From: Syngnathus acus
Lineage: Eukaryota; Chordata; Actinopteri; Syngnathiformes; Syngnathidae
Assembly (NCBI RefSeq): GCF_901709675.1
Contig: NC_051095.1
Location: 307,001-371,000, forward strand
Direction of reading: 5' to 3'
DNA: 64,000 bases
Positions 48,089-64,000 of the stretch are shown here, in pieces (position 1 is the stretch's first letter; each line of letters begins with the position of its first letter). The notes beneath the pieces are model-generated. The model ran no database searches and was not told the DNA's origin. It worked only from the letters and a program-made list of their open reading frames with translations. A program made the position numbers and the translations under genes.

Positions 48089-51000
48089 ATGCATCGGATC
48101 GCGCCGCGGCGGCGCAAGCTCCGGGCGCTGTGGGCTTCGCTGGCCCTGCTGGCACTGTCCGTGGCAGCCTGCAGCGCGCTCTTCACGGCGTGGACTTGGC
48201 GCCAGACGCGGGACCTGTCCCAGTCCTTCCACATCCTCCAGGAGCGCCTCGAGCAGGTCGGAGCAGCAGTAACAACCAAAAAGACGACGAGTAACCCCCC
48301 CCCCCCCCCCCCCCCCCACGCCAAAAAAAAAAAAAAAATGAAAAAAAAAGTGGTTATGCAACTTAACTCGTGCATGCGGTTACGGGAATCATCGTGGGGG
48401 ACGTGCGGTGGTGTTTAAATCTGAATTTCCCACTCTCTCTCAAAGCCACGCTTTTATTGTCTTTTGTTAAACAAACAAACAAACAAACAAACAAACAAAC
48501 AGTTTACTGGAAACCCTGAAATTCTTTCATTCTTGTTTTTTTTCTTCGCTCCTCACTCACATCTAATTTGGAATGTAGCATCAGTGGCAAAGGCCAAGCA
48601 ACCTTTCCTCGTATTCCTTTCCAAAATGATTGATTTTAGCAGCCGTTTTGAAATGTACTTTCAGTCTGGCTTGTTAGTTTGGAGCACCACTCGTCACTTT
48701 TTCATTGAGTCAAGTTTTAGTCGAGGATAAGTGGAGAACGTTCGTTCCAGTTCGAATTAGTTTCCTTTGAGTCAAAGGTCAGCAGCATTTGAGTCTGGTT
48801 TCAGTCAGGACAAACATTTCCCCCCTGTTTGTGAGCGGATATTCTGATTTCATTGATGAAAATGGAGTTGCCTTGAATTATTTGAGTTGATCTGAAGAAG
48901 TTGTTTGAAGTTTTCGTTTGCATCCAGGTCTTAGATGAGCTCATACTTGTGGCCACAGTTGCCCGCTTTGACCACCGCAACACTTAGCACCATTGCTACA
49001 AGCTAGCAAGTTAGCCAGCATTTGTCAAACGTTAGCGTAGCGACATTGTAGCCGTTGCTTTTATGTTATTTTAGAAACGACCACCACCAAACGTTGAACT
49101 TAACGAAGCCTAATGTAACCTAATGTTTTGCCGTGAAGCGCCAGAACAAGAATCACGGCCAGGCCAATCGATCATTGATTCATTTTCGTCTCGTCATTGC
49201 TGGTGAAGTGAGATTTTTGCCCGGTCTACTTCATTTTGTGTGGCGTCTTCATTAGTCAACGCACACTGCGAGGCTCTCGGTCACGTCTAAGTGAAAAATG
49301 TGAGTTGACGACTGTATTTGCTTGGGGTTAGGGTTAGGGTCTTCCGTTAATCTTCCGTTTCACGAAGCACCTGTGGCAAATGCAAACTCTCCATAACATC
49401 CCTTTCTGATGATTCTCCTGCAATAATCACGCCCTGGCATGAAACTCAACAGAGGGAATTTTAATTGGATCATCTGTGGCAAGAAAACCGCTCCGTAATA
49501 CGCCTTTGTGAGCGAGGTCTGGAAGGATTGGGTATTTTCCTGCTGCCTTTGCCTGTTGATTCTTGGTTCCTTCCTATGCCTGGCATTTTTTGGGATGCTC
49601 ATTCCTTAAAGTCTTTCCATGTTCTGGAAGGACATTTTTGTCTTGCTCTTTCCTTATTATTTCTTGCTCTTTTATGATGATGCCTTCCCAAGTGCATTCA
49701 AGATTTGACACAATGAGGGATGCCCTGGCATTGCCCGTTGCACTTTATTTTTTCCACCCAATTTTGCATCATTCATTCATTCATTCATTCATTCATTCAT
49801 TCATTCATTCATTCATGTATTTATCAATATGCCTTTTAGATTACCGAAATAATTCAAGATTTTAGGCCGGTGGTATTTGCAATGATGCCCTGGCATTAGC
49901 TTTTTACTCAAAAGAATTAATTTCAGTGGACAAACTTTCCTCAATAGGCCTTTTCAAGTTTGTTTGCTTTCTTATCTCTCCAGGAGTGGGAAATACTCTT
50001 AGCATTCTCTTTTTTTTTTAAATCAACAAAGGTGGTGGTGGTTGGGGGAGGGGGGGGGGGGGGGAGAGTGGCCCACAGCTATGGACACGTGGAGTGCTGA
50101 TGCTTGGAACATTTGTTGCCAGGAGAGCGACAGTAGCGTGCCGTTTAAGCACGCACGCATAAACAGATGCGCACACACACACACACGCTTCTCCTCTAGC
50201 GGGCCCCCCCGCCAAGCGTTTCAAACTCTGCTGGCTCCGCAAATCTCCTTTCTTTCCCAGAAAGCCAGCCAGCGAGGCCAAGCACTAAAACGTGCTGGGG
50301 GGGAGGGGGAGGGACATCCGAGTGTGGGATGCACACTCGTTCATCTCACACGTGTGTGTGTGTGTTTGCACAGGTCAACATGCAGCGGAAGGCCATTGTG
50401 CAGCTCATACTGGAAAAGCGGGAGCTGCTGGTCGGCCAGAGAGTCAAGCGAGACGGTACACGCACGCACGCACGCACGCACGCACGTACGCCGTTTTGGG
50501 CTGCAGCTAAAAGTCGACACAGGAAGCAGTAGGCAGCCGGGCTGCTGCGGCACAAATTACAGGTCTGACCAGAGCGGCCTCACAGCCTAGAAAACCATCT
50601 GGCTCGGGAACCGGGCCTTGTTGCACGCTTCTGGCTGCACTGTCAATTTTTTTTTTTGGGTCAAGGGGGGGGGGGGCTATGATTTGTTGTGAAAGCAGGG
50701 ATACTTGACGACCTATCATTGCGGTATTTATGGCAGCCCTCGTGCGGGCGGCTTGATGATTATGTCCGGGAGTGAAGCCTCGGTCGGGACCACGGGGTGG
50801 GCAATTCTTGAGATGCTTTAATGCCTCTTCCAGATGAAGTTTAGTGTCAAACTAAACATGAAAATCAATTTCACTTGGGGCGTTTGAAACTACCAATGCC
50901 CCAGCTAGCTACATATCATTGACAAGCTCGCATTATTATAGTTCACAAAAACAATATCGGTCAGAGAAAATGTTTACGAATGAAAACAAAAGTATCCAAT

Positions 51001-52007
51001 AAAACTACAATTCTAGCGCAAACGTCATCTTTGTCAATTGAGGAGCTTTCGGCCTTTGTTTTGAATGGCTTTTCTTTCCGGCAGCAATGAGGACGCAAAG
51101 TTGAGCATTGCGCTTTTCTGTTTGACACTTTGATGCTTTTTCAACGAACGGCAGTTTGCTAAACCCTGTCGGCTCCGATTGGCTGCTAGCTAGCTAGCAA
51201 ATGCAATTGGGTCGATGACAGAGACGTACGCGATAGGCAAAGCGACGACAAACAAAACGGCACAATCAGCTAAATGTCACTTTGGACTAAAAGTTGATCT
51301 GCTACCCGCAGGCCAGTATGCCTGTGAGAATCGTGGACAATACGTCCTCGGTTCACTTGACTTGACTTAGTGAACTTTTTTTCATCATCAATATAAGGAA
51401 GAAATGTTCCTCGTATTAAAAAAAGTAACACTAAAATCAATTAATTAAAGAAAGAAATAAAACTAATACATCCTCGGTGCACTTGACTTGATTTTGTGAA
51501 CTTTTTCTCATCATCTTGGAGTCGACAAATGTTCCTTATAATAAAAAAAAACTACATTAAATATAATTGGAAAAAAGGAAAAACTACTACTAATAAATCA
51601 ATACAAAAAATAATAAAACTATTTCATCTTCGGTTCACTTGACTTGACTTAGTGAACTTTTTTTTCATCATCTTGGACTCGAAAAATGTTCCTGATATTA
51701 ACAAGAACTAACACTAACTCTAAACAGAAAAAAGAGAAACAATAATCAACAAAAGCACCCTGAAAACTAAGTGAATTTAAAAACTCAAAGAAAAACTACC
51801 GATAGTCACGGGTAATAAATTGGGAAGCCTCCTAACGCTAAGTGCGAGCTTAAACGATGCATCCTTTTGACGTTAGCATTGAAAGCTGCAGGTTGCTGAT
51901 AGCCAAAAGCGAGGTCAATCAATCTTTCTATTTTTGGGCAAAGCTGCTCTGGAGAATTGACGGCACCTTTGCGGCCCCCTTTCTTTCCTTTCCTTTCTTT
52001 TCCCGTC

Positions 52008-52039
<32 letters not shown>

Positions 52040-53425
52040 TCCACCGCTTCATCTCTCTCATTCCGTTTATGTTGGATGCTTTGGTCTCCTCAACACATTC
52101 CTTTTTTTTTTTTGGATTCCCTGCGAGCGGCTGCCGGCACGCTCCCATGAAGAAAAGAACAGTTTGAGGGAAATCTATGAAAAGCACGTGACGGGAAATC
52201 CATCCTTTGGCCATCTGCTAAAGCCGTTAAGACAGCGACGAGATGGGCGGCAAATGAGCGCGGCCGGCGGCGTTTGGAGACAGATTGTGGAAGCGCACCA
52301 ATGTTTTTTTTCTTTGTCGCACTCACATTCTGTCTGCCAACCAAAAGGGGCAACGCTGCGCGGGAAGCACGGAAACGGCAAGAAAGCGGCGTCTCATTTT
52401 GAGAGTAAGTGGCCTGGCAGAAGCCTCGTCTCACCTTAGCGTCTGTCATGCCGCCAAAAAGCCTTCATTGACTTTGCCTTTTCTTCCTGACAGTCACCAA
52501 AGTCTCCTCTCAGCAAGGTAAGGAAGGGTGCATGGGTGCCGGGGCGGGGTGGGGCGACTCATTCCTCATTCCTCATCCCACGTTGCCCTCGCTCCGCAGT
52601 GGGCGAAGGCGGCGTGATCAAGGGCTGGGAGGAACGCGCGCTCAACATGAGCAAAGCCGTCAGCTACGACAAGGAGGAAGGCACCTTTGTGGTGGAGAGG
52701 CCGGGCGTCTACTTCCTCTTCTGTCAGGTACGCCGCCCACAACCGAGCTGAAACAAAGGCGCACGTTCAACCGCGAGTCGAACAAGCGTAGTGCGCACGG
52801 ACGGGAGTGATAATAAAAAGAGAATGGGCAACAACAGGCTGAACGCTACCGTATGCTAAGTTAGCATTACGTTAGCATAACATTAGCATTGCTAAACAAG
52901 GAAGTGACCTAACATATTAAGAGCTATTCAAATATCTACAATCAATTTATCCAAGCATCCGCGTCAGTCCAAATCATTCAATTCGACGAAATCTTCAGCC
53001 TTGGTGTCACTTCCAAACAACTCCGCTAACGCCGCGAGTAGAAGACGCGGCGCTTTCTCTTCTCCGTGGCTTCCGTCGGACGCATGGTCAGTTGCCTGGA
53101 GCGCCCCCGTGCGGTTTAGAGTGACATGTCAAATAATGTAAAAATGCAGGTTCTATTCAACGAGGAGAAGTCGCAGTACGTTAAGCTGGATGTGGTGACC
53201 GGTGGCCAGAGGCCCCAGAAGCTGCAGTGCATGGAGGGCTACGGGACCACCCCGTCGGCCGGGCCGCACCCATCGCACTTCCTCAAGCCCTGCCAGGTGT
53301 CGGGGCTCCTGCGCCTGGACAAGGGCGCCCGGCTGCACGCCGTCACCGGACCTTCCTTCCGCCTGCACACGTTGGGCAACCCGTCGGCCTCGCCTCACAT
53401 CTTCAGCATTTTCAAGGTCAACTGA
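48089..53425 (+). CDS. tnfsf12: TNF superfamily member 12 (TWEAK)-like ligand
   Basis: Type II membrane cytokine whose mammalian form signals through Fn14. Exons 48089-48256, 50374-50455, 52348-52404, 52494-52517, 52600-52727 and 53150-53425 join to 244 residues; human TWEAK has 249. The cytoplasmic start MHRIAPRRRKLR is followed by a hydrophobic anchor at about 13-33. A stalk helix precedes RVKRDG, a furin consensus (R-x-K-R) at about residues 79-83. The TNF homology domain runs from ASHFEITK to the end: GGVIKGWEERALN, FVVERPGVYFLFCQV, LKLDV-like VKLDVVTGG, paired cysteines in KLQCMEG and KPCQVSG, and terminal FSIFKVN. GWEE and CQVSGLLRL match TWEAK rather than TNF, EDA or BAFF. The 5' UTR holds a (CGG)n run. 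Confidence 0.88.
51334..51700 (+). repeat. Three imperfect tandem copies, unit about 130-155 bp
   Basis: CTCGGTTCACTTGACTTGAC-like blocks followed by GTGAACTTTTT and CATCATC recur at about 51346, 51474 and 51629, each with a variable A/T-rich filler. It lies in the second TNFSF12 intron. Confidence 0.75.
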
Positions 53426-53429
53426 CGAC

Positions 53430-53665
53430 GGGGGGGGCAACTGGAGCCCCTCCCTCTGCATTCGCCCCCAGAGGGGGGGAACTGTAGCCCCTCCGCAAAG
53501 GGGCAGGGGGGAACTGTAGCCCCATCTGTAAAGGGGGAGAACTGTAGCCCCTTCCTCTGCATTGGTCTCCAAAGAGGGGGGGGGGAGGACTGTGGCCTCT
53601 CCCTCCGCATTGGCCTCCAAAGGGGGGGGGGGGGGGGAACTGTAGCCCCTCCGCATTCACCCCCA
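53430..53665 (+). repeat. Minisatellite in TNFSF12 3' UTR
   Basis: Begins a few bases after the stop codon. Four to five units of roughly 35-60 bp share GGGGGGAACTGTAGCCCCTC, and G-runs alternate with CCCCTCC. Confidence 0.85.
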
Positions 53666-56431
53666 GCGCCCCTTCTTCCCACGGACGATCCTTTTTTGGG
53701 CAAAGCCAACGGTGTGCGGACGCCGTTTAGCCGGCGACGCGACCCGGCCAAGGGGGCGGACGAGAACCGGAAGGAGACTGGGCTTCCGCGTTTTGGGCCG
53801 TGCTGTGCATAACCTGGGAACTTTTTGGACATCGCAAAGATGGGATTTTTTTCTTTAACAAGCCTTTTTGTAACATGAAAATGGACTGCTTAATGCATTT
53901 TTTTTTCCCTTGGAGTAGTCACTCTGTACTTTTTCTTGCTATTTTTGCTATCTGTCGTTTCAAAGACTCAACCGCGAGTTTATTGTCTGGATCATCCGGT
54001 GGAACAAAAGGAAAAAAAATCATTGACATGTTCAAAATCTCATTGGGGCTACAAAGACATGGAGCGCTGTGTTCCAAAATACAATGTGGCTTGTTTTCCT
54101 AAATGGACTCTCAATAGGGTTGAAGTCAGGGGATGGTGACCCTGCTGCTACCCTGATGTCAAAGCCTATATGCAGCAAAAGATTCATTGGTGTCTAAAAC
54201 AAGTTGGCAAAACAAGCTTTTTATTTGTTTAAAAAATAAAAACTCGCAATGTTAAGAGAATAATGTTGACTAAAGTTACAATTTGAATGAGAATAAAATC
54301 AGATTTTTTTCAGGAACAAAAAACGGATCTAGTTTAGGAAAACGGTCGTATTTTGGAGGAAAAAGTCACATGCTTGAGCATCCAGACAGTGGAGGAGGAA
54401 AAAAAAAAAAGTCTCATTTTGAGATTACAATCAACACGATTTTTTTTAAAGCAAAATAGACACTCGTAAGAATAAAGACAAAAAGACAAATTAGCCGTGC
54501 ATATAACTTCAATCTCTGCATAATAATTTGGAACACAGAGTCAGCCACATTCCAATCATGTTTTTCCCCAGCAAAACTGCTAATGGGAGAACAAGCGAGC
54601 GCCAAGCGGGCCGCGCCGCGCCGCGCCGCGCCGTCCGTCCGTCCGCCTTGCGCAAGTCCAACAAGTGTGTTATTTGCAGCCGCGCGCGGTTGCCTTTTTG
54701 TTTATGAGTCGTTTTTGTGGGCTGGCCGCATGGCTTTGCTTGCTTTGCCTGGGGCACTCGGGTTCCTAACCCTTGCCAGCGTGTTGCAAAAAGGAACGTG
54801 GCACTATTTTCATCCTCTTTTCATTTCCTCACCCGACCGCCTGCCCGCCCGCCGTCGTCCGTCCCCCTCAAAGTAAGCCCCCCTGGCTGCCTCACATTTC
54901 CCCCTTGTCAGCACACACGCTCGCTCGCTCGCTCGCTCCACCAAAGCCGCCCGCCATCTCCATTTTCACTTCCTCATGCAAAGCTGGAACATTGCCGCAC
55001 GTACACACACGCACACACGCGCACACACACCCACACACACACACTTCCTTGCTCGTATTTCAATTTTGCTAAGGGTCAAAGTTGACGTGTCGGTGCCTTG
55101 TGAGCCTGGATGGATGCTTTGCGTTTAGGGGAGGGCGGGGCAAACCAAAATAAGCCAATGCAGGGTCATTTTGGGGAAGCCCCTTCCCACTAAACGTTTT
55201 AAATACGATAGTTACATTGATATTGTATACGGGCTATACAGGTCAAGTCATTCGTAAAAAAATGTAAAAAAAAAAAAAAAAGCATTGTGATTGTAAGATA
55301 TGTGATTGAAATAAATTTGCTTCGTCATTCTCAAATTGAATCTGTCATGTATTTATTGACTAATGATAAATCTTTTTCACTTTGTTAATATTTTGTTTTT
55401 GATGAATTACAGCGAATCAATGAATCAGGTATTTTCATAAAATGAAAATAAATCAAATACATTTACTATGAATACATTCATCGAGATCATTTTCACAATA
55501 CGGGGTTTAGTGTGTAAAGTTTTCAGGAACACAATGATTTATTTCTTGGTTTGTTATTATTCTCATTCTTGAAAGGATATCCAAAGTACAGCGAGAAGCA
55601 ATGGTACCTAATATTGAGCCTTGTGGCACTCCGGTGGATGCTCAGGTAGTGCGCTAGCTATCCAGTCGACAGTCTACGACGTATTGGTTCCCGTCCTTTC
55701 ACGGCAACAACAACCAAAAAGTATTCCAAAAGAATGTGTGTCTCATTTTCTTCTGTTTTATTACAAACAAAGAAAAAAATAAACAGATGTGTTATTTCTA
55801 AATACTTTCATTGCCAGCCAACATTTGATAGGCATAGTGACAAAAAGATTTTTAAAAAAAAAAGAAAGGATAAAGCAATGTGATTTTTTTTTTTTTAGGG
55901 GGGGGCAACTCTCTCACCCGGAAACAAGAAATGAAATACATGTTTTTTCTTTTACTCACGTTGTTCATTCCTATGTGTAAATAAGTCCCTTTTTGGTTGT
56001 TGTACTAGTCTTCAACAAATCTAATTAGTTTGACTTGCGTATAGCTTTGTGGCTAGCATATTACAGTGGATATAAAAAGTCTACACACCCCTGTTTCAAT
56101 GCCAGGTTTTGTGATATAAAAAAGTCCATTTAAGAGAAAACCAAAACATTGTTTTGCCAGGGGGACTCAAACGAAATGTGCTTGCTTGCTTGCTTGCTTG
56201 CTCGAGTGTTCACCAATCCCATTCCATGTTTTGTTAAAGCAGGCAGCTCGCACCTGCCTGCTGCCGTTTCAACACCAAATCAACTTCAGATGTTTTAATA
56301 GCTTTAAAGTCATCCGCAAATCTAAAATGGAAGCATGAAAAATGAAATTTTACTACGATCTTCATGATGGAAGAAAAAGACGTGTGCGTATGAGTGTGAG
56401 GGGGGGGGGGGCATGGGCTGGAGAACTCCAA

Positions 56432-56463
<32 letters not shown>

Positions 56464-56473
56464 ATAAATGATA

Positions 56474-56504
<31 letters not shown>

Positions 56505-57153
56505 TAAGGCCAGACTAAAAAGAAGTAAATAGTATACAAGAATCAAGTCGTGCCATCATCAGTCTTTCTTTCTTTTCTTTTTTTTTCAATTGAAATACTG
56601 AGAATATAATGTGTTTTGCAGAATGTCTAACAAGAATAAAGTCTTGTGAGAATGAAGACATTGGAGAAGAAAGTATTTGGGAGGGACAAAATCGGATTCT
56701 TTTGGGTAAAAAAGTTGGGATCAAACTGAAGAAAAAAGAGCTTTTGGAGAAAACAATTGATCTTACGAGAATCAAGTTGTGTTCATTTCATGAGAATAAA
56801 GTTGTATTTCTTGAAAATGTCATTTGAAGAGAATGAAGTCAGATTTTTTGTGAAACATTAAGAAAAGAGGAATATTCATTTTCTCAAGCATCAAACTCAT
56901 AATCTTGCCAAAATGACTCATATTTTTGGAACGAGAACATGAAACTTTGATCAATCAACTATGTTTGGGGATAAGTTATCCTTTACTTTGGAAAAAGTCA
57001 AAACTGGTCATTCTCATGTTGCATTTAAAAAAAAAAAAAAAAATTGTCTGCTCGACCAGAGTCAGTCAAACAATGACTTCATTCTCAATAAAATATTGGT
57101 ACTCTTCAGTGTAGCTTGAATACGTTGCGTGCGTGCGTGCGTGTCAACCCAGT
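53666..57153. other. TNFSF12-CHD3 convergent spacer
   Basis: AT-rich, no exon seen. It contains an AATAAA at 54235-54240 (possible TNFSF12 poly(A) site), short CA and GT runs (55005-55043, 56431-56505), A-runs, scattered GAGAATAAAGT-like units (56620-56840), and two copies of a short block with GAGCCTTGTGGCACTCC at about 55616 and, beyond this spacer inside CHD3, at 57352. A Tc1-like end lies at 56062. Confidence 0.55.
56062..56195 (+). mobile_element. Solo end of a Tc1/mariner-like element
   Basis: After a TA dinucleotide comes CAGTGGATATAAAAAGTCTA and CACACCCCTG, the terminal sequence of an abundant fish DNA transposon. Only one end is present. Confidence 0.65.

Positions 57154-64000
<6,847 letters not shown>

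Noticed and set aside
47564-48361. A 265-residue minus-strand ORF
   Set aside because: Antisense to the CpG-rich TNFSF12 5' region and exon 1; composition driven by CGG and C-runs.
49321-49340. GGGTTAGGGTTAGGG as telomeric repeat
   Set aside because: Only about two and a half units; too short to interpret.

Overview
The window is vertebrate nuclear DNA, almost certainly from a teleost fish with a fairly compact genome. Genes are split into many short GT-AG exons, teleost-type LINE and Tc1-like remnants are present, and simple repeats are very abundant. I joined exons by hand: each recognised coding exon has visible splice sites, and phases add up to an intact frame. The one exception is a missing donor in TBC1D19.

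Layout. (1) 1-8 kb: the 3' part of FRMD7 (+) converges on STK26/MST4 (-), the arrangement of human Xq26.2. (2) 8-10 kb: tandem and simple repeats and two LINE remnants. (3) 10-38 kb: TBC1D19 (-), CCKAR (+), RBPJ (-) and SMIM20 (-), the same order and orientations as human 4p15.2. RBPJ has a tiny first coding exon at 29.47 kb and a 5.5-kb first intron. The RBPJ-SMIM20 interval is repeat-rich and has no recognisable gene. (4) 38-48 kb: a multi-exon gene I cannot name (+) converges on a two-exon PTB/PID adaptor gene (-), followed by about 5.8 kb of repeat-rich DNA. (5) 48-64 kb: TNFSF12/TWEAK-like ligand (+) converges on the 3' end of CHD3 (-), both 17p13.1 genes in human. The window therefore joins three human-defined synteny blocks. 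The last two meet between about 38 and 48 kb, next to large tetranucleotide-derived minisatellites.

The genes act separately: FERM scaffold in neurites, GCKIII kinase, Rab-GAP-family protein, CCK receptor, Notch effector, mitochondrial COX1 assembly factor, PTB adaptor, TNF ligand and NuRD remodeller. The most unusual object is in the last CHD3 intron. A GC-rich exon-like ORF (58995-59221, minus strand) encodes a Tc1-transposase-type helix-turn-helix. It has a good splice acceptor, the correct phase to follow the penultimate CHD3 exon, and its own stop. It is a candidate alternative C-terminus fusing CHD3 to a captured transposase DNA-binding domain.
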